A DNA stretch of 64,000 bases from Gammaproteobacteria bacterium UBA2679. Lineage in GTDB: Bacteria; Pseudomonadota; Gammaproteobacteria; Pseudomonadales; Oleiphilaceae. This document shows, in pieces, positions 8,082 through 14,745 of this stretch. Each line of letters begins with the position of its first letter. The stretch's first letter is position 1. A model generated the notes under the pieces. The model made no database searches, was not told the DNA's origin, and saw only the letters and a program-made list of their open reading frames with translations. Made by a program: the position numbers and the translations under genes. The stretch lies in assembly GCA_002354735.1 (NCBI GenBank), contig DEMD01000009.1, positions 81,612-145,611 on the forward strand, read 5' to 3'.

Positions 8082-9035
8082 TCAGTTGATATCAGTAACA
8101 TCGCCGAGTGGCAAGTGGCTGACCTTTTCCAATTCATGGTTATCGAAGTGCTGGCGCATCAATGCCGCAATTTGCGTACGTTTCTCGTTGTCGCTGAGCC
8201 CGGCGTTCACCACCCGCTGCTTCTCCGCCATGAAAGTCTTGTAGCGTTGGTTCCAGTCCCTGATACCGGTCGTCTGTTCGACGTGTTGAGCCTGAAGGTC
8301 GGATGCCATCGCCAGCTTCTCCTGCGTCGAAAGCGAAGTGTCGCTTTCAATGCGCTGACTCTCGAACATGTATTGCGCATTGGCGTCAGTCACGGCAAAC
8401 AGCGTGCTGGCGACCTCGTTGCCCATATAGACTTCACGCAGGGCCTGTAGCTCCTGATACTGTCTCTCGAAATCGTCGGCCGTCAGATTCTGCGCACCCT
8501 CATCCTCTGTGAAGTACACGTCGTTAAAATCCGCCTCCGCCTTGAGCAGCTCTGCATAATCGCCGACGATGCGCGCCGTCTGCTCGCCCGCCTTGCCCGG
8601 CAGCCCTTGCTTGATCAAAGCCTGGAGCGCTGCGATCTGTGCAGGCGCGAGTCTTGAGTCCGTGGCTGCCAATGTCGCTTCCAGAGCGAGCAATGCGTCA
8701 TGATCGGCGATAACGTCTCCGTTCTCGTCAAGCTTTACCGCCTGTAGGGCCGCGTACACCGAGTCAGGCGTGAATGGCATTGGCTCACCTTCAGGCTGTT
8801 GCGCTTCGACAGTTGCTGATTCATTGCCTGCTCCCGGCTCCGCCGCCCATTGCCAGGCAGAGGCGATCGTATTTTCAGCAAGCACATCCGCACCGTCAGG
8901 TTTAGCCGACGACACCGTAGGCTCCTCGACGATAGTCGCGCCTGGATCAAGATAAATCACCAGCACCACCGTCAGCAGGGCAAGGCCGGCGATGGAGATT
9001 CCCAGCAGGAGTGGATTAATGGGTTTCGTCATCAT
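8082..9035 (-). CDS. Lipase-foldase-like membrane-anchored protein (longer)
   Basis: A 317-residue protein, the second of a foldase-like pair. A hydrophobic anchor (LLLGISIAGLALLTVVLVIYL) leads to an acidic, Ala/Pro-rich linker. A mini-domain follows (FTPDSVYAALQAVKLDENGD) and then long helices (ADDFERQYQELQALREVYMG; LSTQEKLAMASDLQAQ), matching the membrane anchor/linker/mini-domain/extended helical order of lipase chaperones. The foldase RxxFDY signature is not recognisable. I start it at ATG 9035 because GAGGG lies five bases upstream; a TTG at 9047 overlapping the araC stop is also possible. The partner is likely the polyester hydrolase encoded upstream, since no other exported lipase is seen nearby. 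Confidence 0.65.
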   Translation of the reverse strand: MMTKPINPLLLGISIAGLALLTVVLVIYLDPGATIVEEPTVSSAKPDGADVLAENTIASAWQWAAEPGAGNESATVEAQQPEGEPMPFTPDSVYAALQAVKLDENGDVIADHDALLALEATLAATDSRLAPAQIAALQALIKQGLPGKAGEQTARIVGDYAELLKAEADFNDVYFTEDEGAQNLTADDFERQYQELQALREVYMGNEVASTLFAVTDANAQYMFESQRIESDTSLSTQEKLAMASDLQAQHVEQTTGIRDWNQRYKTFMAEKQRVVNAGLSDNEKRTQIAALMRQHFDNHELEKVSHLPLGDVTDIN

Positions 9036-9043
9036 AAATGCCC

Positions 9044-9901
9044 TCAAATTACACGCAGTGGCGCGGCACGATTTACCACCGGCACGCCCGCTCCAGGCAC
9101 TTCATCAGCCATCAAGACCTCCAGCATCGGCGGCTTGAGAAACCGTGCGGACGGGGCAATGCCGTGGATGGCGCTGTATGACTTTGAAAAATGTGCCGAG
9201 CTTGCGAAGCCAGCTGCCAACGCTGCATTGGTTATGGATTCACCTAGTGCAAGATGGATCACACCAACGAAAACCCGATAGCGCAAGCGGTATCGAGTAA
9301 TGGGTACGCCTATCTGTTCCTTGAAGAGTTTCTCCAGGCGCGAAGCAGAAAGATGAACCTCGGCGGCAAATTTTTGCACGCTCAGATTTTCGGCAACTGT
9401 TTCGCGGATGCTCTGGATAACAGTCACGATTCTCGGGTCGAACTCTCGGAAAACGACTCCGGCCAAGGCCGGCGGAATGATAAGATCCCTCAGCATTCTG
9501 CGTGTTTCGCTAGGATGCAGGCCCTCGTCTCGAATGTACAGCAGGCGCCTGACCAGCAAGTCTTCCTGAGGATGCGCATAGCTCATATTGTCCGACACGC
9601 GGGTCATGATACTTTCAAGCGCGGCATGATCCTGGCTCAGGGGTGGCAAATAATAGATGGCCACGACAGCGGCACTGGTATCGAGATTGAGACTGGCGAA
9701 ACTGGTACCCGCTTTCAGTAAGACGCTACGGGTGCTGATGGGCTTACCAGTGTTCGGGGAGATGGTCATCACCCCATCCAGACTGACAAGAAGCTTGTCA
9801 GACACTACTGAATGGGAGCGGTAGGCAATTCTGCTAGCACCAAGGAAGAGAAGCTGATTTCTCCAGATATACAGCTTGGCAGTTCCCTGGGCTGAATCCA
9901 T
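9044..9901 (-). CDS. AraC-family regulator of the polyester-hydrolase locus
   Basis: A 285-residue regulator with a C-terminal AraC double helix-turn-helix: VQKFAAEVHLSASRLEKLFK, then ITNAALAAGFASSAHFSKSY and the family-typical Ala/Gly-rich second recognition helix. The N-terminal half (about residues 1-170) looks like a small cupin-like sensor domain of the type found in short AraC regulators, though I cannot name it. The gene lies 21 bp after the hydrolase stop and overlaps or nearly overlaps the first foldase-like gene, so it is inside the operon. I infer that it controls the hydrolase promoter upstream of 10849; an inducer such as a polyester monomer or fatty acid is speculation. Confidence 0.86.
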   Translation of the reverse strand: MDSAQGTAKLYIWRNQLLFLGASRIAYRSHSVVSDKLLVSLDGVMTISPNTGKPISTRSVLLKAGTSFASLNLDTSAAVVAIYYLPPLSQDHAALESIMTRVSDNMSYAHPQEDLLVRRLLYIRDEGLHPSETRRMLRDLIIPPALAGVVFREFDPRIVTVIQSIRETVAENLSVQKFAAEVHLSASRLEKLFKEQIGVPITRYRLRYRVFVGVIHLALGESITNAALAAGFASSAHFSKSYSAIHGIAPSARFLKPPMLEVLMADEVPGAGVPVVNRAAPLRVI

Positions 9902-9922
9902 GACTCGTTCTACGACATCAGA

Positions 9923-10849
9923 TTAGTAGGCGCAGGTGTCACGATACTCGGAGATCGCAGTGTTGGCCTCGTGGTTCGGGCCGCACAGGAACTGCTGATA
10001 TCGAGTATCCCTGTCGATGAAACGCTTCATCCATGATACACCATACTTGCCCAACAGACCGCCGTTGCTGCCACCACCGTTCGCACAGCGATGATCGCCG
10101 TTGTTGATTTCCAGATAGGCCTTGTCGGTGCTGGCTGGAATTCTGTTATAGAATGGCGACGCGTGGCTACCGACCGGCGCAGTCGAATCACTCTCGCAGG
10201 CGATGATCATGGTCGGTGTTTCTATCTGATCGAAAGGATTGCTGCCTGAATGCCATGGTGCAAGTGGTATGGCAGCACTCAAGCGAGCACCTGAGGCGAG
10301 GCGAAGCGCGCCACCACCACCCATTGACCAACCCATCGCACCCAAGCGCGATGCATCGACCATACCGGAAATGGCGCTGCTGCTGCTATTACTCTGACTA
10401 ATCACATAATCAAGTGCATTGGACAACTGAGTGGCACGGCTGGCAGGCTGATCGAAGCCCGAGTTGGTGGCAATGGTGATTACCACAAAGCCATGTGAAG
10501 CCAGACGAGGTCCCCACCAGGCGATCGAAGACTCACCTGCAGTAAACCCAGGTACTACAGCGATGGCGCCCATTTTACCGGTCGTGTTGGTTGGGTAGTG
10601 GATAGTGCCACCGCCAAAACCATTCACGGAACTTGAAACCCGCACAGTGCCAACACTGTAGGGACCACTGTTCGCTTCGAGGTAGCTCGAAGTAGGATTA
10701 GGACCACGAGTAAAGTCGCAGTCGACCTGACATGGCTGTGGTGGTGGGGTTGGATCGGGATCTGGGGTCGGTGTAAAACTCCAGGCACTGGCAGAAAACA
10801 GAACCGCACTTGCGGCAATAGTGAATCGGTCCATTACGCTATTCATCAT
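9923..10849 (-). CDS. PETase-like polyester hydrolase (type II, dienelactone/cutinase fold)
   Basis: A secreted serine hydrolase of 308 residues. A signal peptide (about residues 1-25) and a Pro/Thr/Asp linker precede the catalytic domain. The lipase box is GWSMG with Ser175; Asp221 ([10 protein letters not shown]) and His253 (GDHRCANGG) complete the triad. Trp174 before the serine and Trp199 (APWHS) match the substrate-cleft tryptophans of IsPETase, and Phe102 with Met176 would form the oxyanion hole. Cys218-Cys255 gives the extra disulfide that defines type II enzymes; Cys289-Cys306 is the conserved C-terminal one. The loop after Cys255 (ANGGGSNGG) has the type II length. From memory of published sequences, it is close to IsPETase and to PE-H of Halopseudomonas aestusnigri. 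Arg254 stands where IsPETase has Ser238. Natural substrates are probably cutin-like or synthetic polyesters. Confidence 0.93.
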   Translation of the reverse strand: MMNSVMDRFTIAASAVLFSASAWSFTPTPDPDPTPPPQPCQVDCDFTRGPNPTSSYLEANSGPYSVGTVRVSSSVNGFGGGTIHYPTNTTGKMGAIAVVPGFTAGESSIAWWGPRLASHGFVVITIATNSGFDQPASRATQLSNALDYVISQSNSSSSAISGMVDASRLGAMGWSMGGGGALRLASGARLSAAIPLAPWHSGSNPFDQIETPTMIIACESDSTAPVGSHASPFYNRIPASTDKAYLEINNGDHRCANGGGSNGGLLGKYGVSWMKRFIDRDTRYQQFLCGPNHEANTAISEYRDTCAY

Positions 10850-11237
10850 GAGGGCAACCTGTCGTAGTTGTATTTGTTTTAGGAACGTCGACGAGCAATA
10901 CCAAAGCTACCAGAGCCCTCCCCCATGCACTTTCACGATTTAGCACTCAAATGGGAACTGGTTCACATAAAACACCCAATCTCGCGTTAGAGGGTGAGCA
11001 GATGGCCGCGCTTCTAGGCCCTGACTTGTAGGCGCGTGAGTTTTGGTGAAATGGTGGTGTTAGGTAGGTACGCCAATTCGTGAAATAAGTGCAACCGGTC
11101 TGGTATAGTAGTGTACTTGTAATAGCCTGGCGCCAAGGTTAGAAAAGCGCCGACTCGAGGGCCGCTGGGTCTGGTATAGTAGGTTTGATTAAGACCGCTG
11201 CTGCGTCACAACGGGTCTGGTATAGTATGCCTTTAAA
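10850..11237. other. Intergenic region upstream of the polyester hydrolase, no gene seen
   Basis: About 390 bp without a convincing coding region. The half near 10850-11050 should hold the hydrolase promoter and AraC sites on the minus strand; I could not identify a clear -35/-10 pair. The other half (11097-11227) holds three copies of a 14-bp repeat, described separately. No rho-independent terminator is obvious for the GNAT gene that ends at 11238. Confidence 0.7.
11097..11227 (+). repeat. Three direct copies of GGTCTGGTATAGTA
   Basis: Identical 14-mers occur at 11097-11110, 11168-11181 and 11214-11227, spaced 71 and 46 bp apart (start to start). Flanking sequence is not shared beyond one or two bases. 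Read forward, each copy contains TGGTATAGT, similar to an extended -10 element (TGnTATAAT), but no -35 hexamers stand 17 bp upstream. They lie just downstream of the GNAT gene and upstream of the polyester hydrolase. Possible roles are protein-binding iterons, small-RNA promoters or remnants of a mobile repeat; I cannot decide between these. Confidence 0.85.
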
Positions 11238-11741
11238 TCACCAACGCTGACGATAGACCCGAACAGCCCAGCCACTGTACTGGGCCAGTTCGAACTCGCT
11301 GAAACCGACTTTTTCTGCAACGCGGATGGATGCTGAGTGTGCCGGCGCAATAATGGCGACAACAGAATCGAGTTTCTTTTTCGCCTTCCCATAATGCAGC
11401 ACCGCTGCCGCGGCCTCTGCAGCTAGTCCCTTCCCCCAGCTCGATTTTGATAGACGATATCCTATTTCAACAGCGTCTTCGGCCTCAATCGAGACCCGAC
11501 TCAAACCGCAGAAACCAAGCAAAGCCTGAGACTCCCTGTCGACCAGCGCCCATTGACCAAAGCCGTTCTGGCTATAGGACTCCGTGCAGGCGCTGATAAA
11601 TCTCGTTGTAGCCTTCAGGTCCAAGGGGCCGTTGACAGAATACGCCATGACTTCAGGGTCCCCCAATATGGCGGCAAGCTGCTGCGCGTCATCCAGAACG
11701 AACTCACGAATGAGCAAGCGTTCGGTTTCCGCTATGATCAT
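11238..11741 (-). CDS. GNAT-family acetyltransferase (RimJ/RimL type)
   Basis: A 167-residue N-acetyltransferase of the RimJ/RimL-like group. It opens with TERLLIREFVLDDAQQLA, as these proteins do. The acetyl-CoA loop is in the SSWGKGLAAEAAAAVL segment (a Q/RxxGxG/A-like motif, with W-G-K-G-L-A), followed by the SIRVAEKVGF motif at the end of the fold. Substrate is unknown; the group includes ribosomal-protein, aminoglycoside and small-amine acetylation. It appears monocistronic, perhaps with the small exported ORF upstream (11781-11930) on the same strand. Confidence 0.9.
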   Translation of the reverse strand: MIIAETERLLIREFVLDDAQQLAAILGDPEVMAYSVNGPLDLKATTRFISACTESYSQNGFGQWALVDRESQALLGFCGLSRVSIEAEDAVEIGYRLSKSSWGKGLAAEAAAAVLHYGKAKKKLDSVVAIIAPAHSASIRVAEKVGFSEFELAQYSGWAVRVYRQRW

Positions 11742-11780
11742 TTCCCCCTCCCCTCATTCCGGTGCTGGCGCTGGCTGCTG

Positions 11781-11930
11781 CTAGCAAAGCATCGTCGGTG
11801 CGCTCACCAGCTGAACGGGATGCTGAAACTCATCCAAATCATAAACCTCTTCATCTGCCAACTGAACGAGCCCGCCTTTCACAAGGGCAAGCACGAACAG
11901 CAGCAGCAATGCACTAACCGATCGCCGCAC
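11781..11930 (-). CDS. Small predicted exported peptide (49 residues)
   Basis: A short frame with good gene features. It has a GTG start with GGAG nine bases upstream, a basic N-terminus (MRRS) and a hydrophobic run (VSALLLLFVLALVKGGL), then an acidic polar tail (DEEVYDLDEFQHP) and a TAG stop. This is the shape of a small secreted or single-span membrane protein. It fills part of an otherwise empty 284-bp stretch and lies 39 bp upstream of the GNAT gene on the same strand. No family is recognised, and it could be a chance frame. Confidence 0.45.
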   Translation of the reverse strand: MRRSVSALLLLFVLALVKGGLVQLADEEVYDLDEFQHPVQLVSAPTMLC

Positions 11931-12025
11931 GCTATAGAACTCCGAATCATCAACTAGGTTTAGTTTTGCTCACCTACGATAGTCCAGGTCCGAGATTATG
12001 CAATAAATGACTCAATTTCAGAGGC

Positions 12026-12334
12026 TTACTGGCCAGGCTTAATTGGGGTACTTGCCGCCTCACCCACCACAGTCGCCCACAGGCGCACTTCAAAGCCGGT
12101 GACCAGACCGTGCTCAAAATAGGGATCAGCCAACGCGAACTGTTTCGGCACTTCGGGATCCTCACAACTGAACAACAGCATGGCCGCATCCGCAGGGTCT
12201 GCCAGTGCACCTGCAAGCACCAGCTCCCCACGAGATTGAGCTGCCCAGGCATGCTGCAGATGGGCCAGCCGGTACTCGTCTCTGCGCTCGAGATAATCGG
12301 GCGCAAGATTATAAAACATCATGTAATGCATCAA
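12026..12334 (-). CDS. YciI-like protein
   Basis: A 102-residue protein of the YciI fold (dimeric alpha+beta barrel). The conserved His/Asp region is seen in YRLAHLQHAWAAQSRGEL and the family motif DPYFEHGLVTGFEVRLW near the end; LVLAGALADPADAAMLLF is the central strand-helix unit. YciI proteins have a putative His-Asp pair and no firmly known reaction; relatives are dehydrochlorinase-like. It appears to stand alone. The short upstream region to 12466 holds no gene. Confidence 0.87.
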   Translation of the reverse strand: MMHYMMFYNLAPDYLERRDEYRLAHLQHAWAAQSRGELVLAGALADPADAAMLLFSCEDPEVPKQFALADPYFEHGLVTGFEVRLWATVVGEAASTPIKPGQ

Positions 12335-12466
12335 AAACCCCTCCTTAGCGTATGAAAAAACAGCATTCTCCGGCTGTCGTTACTGCAAAGCTCTAGTGCC
12401 AGGGGTATACACTGCGTGACCGAGTCCTGGCAAGTCTGACTCAGTCATTTCTGTTGTTTCTTGGAA

Positions 12467-12874
12467 CTATTTCCGCGGCGGTATTGAATAAGTACCTACC
12501 GCGTGTGCCACCGGGGCCTCATCCCCCTCCGAGTACAGGCTCACCTCGCCGACGGCAAGTGTCCGACCCAACTTGATCAGGCGGCATTCGGCAATCACGT
12601 CAGCATTCGGTGAGGGGCGGCGGAGAAAATTGATGTTAAGGCTTGTCGTCACGGCGAGGGGCACCAATCCTATTTCGCCGAGGATCGCAGCGTAGAGCGC
12701 GATATCGGCCATACTCATCAAAACTGGGCCAGCCACCGTTCCCCCCGGTCTGAGTTCCGTCGGGGTCACCCGCTGACGGATGACCGAGCCCATTTCGCCT
12801 ACAGCCTCGACGGTGCAGGTGACGTGGGGAAATTCATTGTTGAAGAAGGTGGTCAGTTCATCCAGGGTTAACAT
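12467..12874 (-). CDS. PaaI-type hotdog thioesterase
   Basis: A 135-residue single-hotdog protein. The central motif GGTVAGPVLMSMADIALYAA corresponds to the PaaI helix carrying the catalytic acid region, here with Asp where many have Asp or Glu. The strand LNINFLRRPSPNADVIAECR is the usual next element. It is expected to hydrolyse acyl- or aryl-CoA esters in the cytoplasm; the substrate is unknown. It is the last of three same-strand genes (ytoQ-like, membrane protein, thioesterase), 19 bp after the membrane-protein stop, so an operon is likely. Confidence 0.88.
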   Translation of the reverse strand: MLTLDELTTFFNNEFPHVTCTVEAVGEMGSVIRQRVTPTELRPGGTVAGPVLMSMADIALYAAILGEIGLVPLAVTTSLNINFLRRPSPNADVIAECRLIKLGRTLAVGEVSLYSEGDEAPVAHAVGTYSIPPRK

Positions 12875-12893
12875 GCAAGTTCACTCGTCAGGT

Positions 12894-13358
12894 TCAATTG
12901 ATGGCGGTCATGAGGTAAAGCCCATACAGTATCGCCAGAACGAGGTGAGGATAGGCGATTGTAGGCCGACAAGCCTGACGCCCGTATTCCACCATCAGAT
13001 CCAAGGTGCCTCCTCTCCCCTTCAGGTATTCAAGGTTGAACTGAAACGGCGTTACGGCAGGTTCGGCTGCTGCGCTACCTCCCATACTCGTCTCGAGTTG
13101 CAGCAAACGTGACTCGATCCGCGCCTGGAACGTCTTCCAGATCGCATCCTGCAGCCAGACGACGAGCAGCAGTGCGAGTATAAAGATACTGGCGAGCCCA
13201 TTGATCAGGCTCAGAGTAACAATCGCTACGTTGAGCACTTTCAGCAGCAACGCAAATTTCTCGTAGCTATCGAACTGATTCTGCAGCAGACACCATTCCA
13301 TACCATACGACTCTGTAGGCGCCTGCCCCTCTGATCGGGATGCTCGCATAAAGCTCAC
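12894..13358 (-). CDS. Hypothetical membrane protein downstream of ytoQ
   Basis: A 154-residue protein not assigned to a named family. Two hydrophobic segments lie together (ALLLKVLNVAIVTLSLINGL, then SIFILALLLVVWLQD) and one at the C-terminus (LVLAILYGLYLMTAI), separated by a polar stretch of about 70 residues. That suggests three membrane spans with a cytoplasmic loop. The GTG start overlaps the ytoQ stop by GTGA, so the two are translated together. This may hint at a link to the nucleoside-deoxyribosyltransferase-like YtoQ, but no function can be given. Confidence 0.75.
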   Translation of the reverse strand: MSFMRASRSEGQAPTESYGMEWCLLQNQFDSYEKFALLLKVLNVAIVTLSLINGLASIFILALLLVVWLQDAIWKTFQARIESRLLQLETSMGGSAAAEPAVTPFQFNLEYLKGRGGTLDLMVEYGRQACRPTIAYPHLVLAILYGLYLMTAIN

Positions 13359-13798
13359 GAGCGGCTGGTGACATATTCGAGGATCTCGACCACCTGCTCA
13401 GGCGTCGTGGCCCACGCCATGGCGGCCGCATCGACCTCCTTCAGGGGATGCACGATGCTCTCATCGTGAAGGGTGATATAGGGTACGTCCATAGCCGCAC
13501 AGTAGCCGGCATCGAATGCAGCGTTCCACTGTTTATACTGGTCACCGAAACGCACCACGGCAAGATCACAGTTCGAGATCAGTGTTTTGATCCGAATGGC
13601 GTTCACTTTTGCCGAGCGATGATCACGCCAGAACTGGTTTTCCGCCTTGCCAAGCACATCGCCAGCACTATCACTCGCTTCGTGATCAGTCACAGCCGAC
13701 GTGAAGGTCACCGGTAGATTGCGGGCTTCGCAGCCAGCGCGAAGCTTGTCTCGCCAATCGGTGTGTATTTCGCCTGAAAGATATACGGTCCATACCAT
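13355..13798 (-). CDS. YtoQ-family protein
   Basis: A 147-residue protein of the YtoQ family, whose fold resembles nucleoside 2-deoxyribosyltransferases. Family features include VYLSGEIHTDWR at the N-terminus, HEASDSAG, then LGKAENQFWRDHRSAKVNAI, and the closing FGDQYKQWNAAFDAGYCAA. No reaction is established for YtoQ; a role in nucleotide or nucleoside handling is inferred from fold. It leads a three-gene operon with the membrane protein and thioesterase. The 261 bp upstream, to 14059, holds no gene I can support; it must contain divergent promoters. Confidence 0.88.
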   Translation of the reverse strand: MVWTVYLSGEIHTDWRDKLRAGCEARNLPVTFTSAVTDHEASDSAGDVLGKAENQFWRDHRSAKVNAIRIKTLISNCDLAVVRFGDQYKQWNAAFDAGYCAAMDVPYITLHDESIVHPLKEVDAAAMAWATTPEQVVEILEYVTSRS

Positions 13799-14059
13799 AG
13801 CTGTTGCACTGCTCCGGATTGCGAAAAATTGAATGTGGCACCGCCGTGCTGTAAGCAGTCGGCGGTCTCGAGCGCTTGTATGCTAGCGTCCAGCACAGCG
13901 CTTTACCACCGGCAAGTCGTGTCGTGACGCGCTACAGCCCCACCACCTTGTGCTGTGAACCACTTCAAGCCTTGACAAAAGCACCGTCTTCCCCGCTCGA
14001 TTCGTGCCGAAATTTCCGCTAAGGTTCGGCTCGGACACTCAAACTCCAAGGACAGTAGT

Positions 14060-14680
14060 ATGAATTTTAAACGGACGTTCCTCTCCTCGATAATTCTGTT
14101 CAGCGCAACAGCCACCATGTTCGCCAATGCCGGCGAAATCAGCTTTGACGAATACGGCCCGCAAGGCTGCTGCTTCCATGCTCAGGAAGCACTCGATACA
14201 GAATATGTCCATGAGGGTGTCATTTTCGGTGGCGGCTGGGAAATCCTGCATCACTCGGGCGGATTTGGCATCATGCCGAGAAGCGGGCAGCATTTTGCAG
14301 CCTATGACAGCCTTGATATCGATCTCGGCATTTCGAATACACTCACCCTGACTTTCGCAGGCGCTGCCAGTCACGTCAGTGGTTACCTTGGCGACGACGA
14401 GTCCAGCAGCTGGACCCTCACAACCCGCTTCAAGGGTGATCTCGTGGCCGAGCGCCTGCTTATCAACCCGGCTGGTCGCTATGCGCATTTCGATTTCGGT
14501 CCTTCGCAATTTGATGAGTTGACGATTCGAGGCGCTGGCAGTTCGGCTGTTATTGATGATCTCGCCTTCGACCTCGTGCAGACACAGGTCCAGGTCAGCG
14601 CTCCGCCTGCAGCGGGCCTGGTGTTGCTGGGCCTGTTAGGCACACTGTTGCCTAGACGCGGCACCCCTACCAGAGGCTAG
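14060..14680 (+). CDS. PEP-CTERM-like exported surface protein
   Basis: A 206-residue secreted protein. A signal peptide (residues 1-25, LSSIILFSATATMFANA) is followed by a beta-rich domain of unknown family, with CC near residue 37 and many Gly/Asp turns. The C-terminus is a tripartite sorting tag: a Pro-rich motif (SAPPAAG), a hydrophobic helix (LVLLGLLGTLL) and a basic end (PRRG). This matches the PEP-CTERM/VPLPA-CTERM class processed by exosortases, though the motif is SAPP rather than PEP. No exosortase gene is in the window. An AAGGA ribosome binding site precedes the ATG. Confidence 0.78.
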   Translation: MNFKRTFLSSIILFSATATMFANAGEISFDEYGPQGCCFHAQEALDTEYVHEGVIFGGGWEILHHSGGFGIMPRSGQHFAAYDSLDIDLGISNTLTLTFAGAASHVSGYLGDDESSSWTLTTRFKGDLVAERLLINPAGRYAHFDFGPSQFDELTIRGAGSSAVIDDLAFDLVQTQVQVSAPPAAGLVLLGLLGTLLPRRGTPTRG

Positions 14681-14745
14681 TACGGTCGACTTGCGAGCAG
14701 GCGGATTTCACCCATACTTTCAGGAACGTTTCCTGGGTAGTCTGA

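Noticed and set aside
8082..9035. Foldase-like protein called as a true lipase chaperone
   Set aside because: The foldase signature is missing and no lipase gene is present, so only foldase-like is claimed.
11097..11227. Repeats as integron attC sites or a CRISPR array
   Set aside because: There are no GTTRRRY/RYYYAAC arms or hairpins. Repeat spacing is irregular and repeats are too short, with no cas or integrase genes.
13799..14059. Short frames in the gap upstream of the PEP-CTERM-like gene
   Set aside because: They lack ribosome binding sites and protein-like composition.
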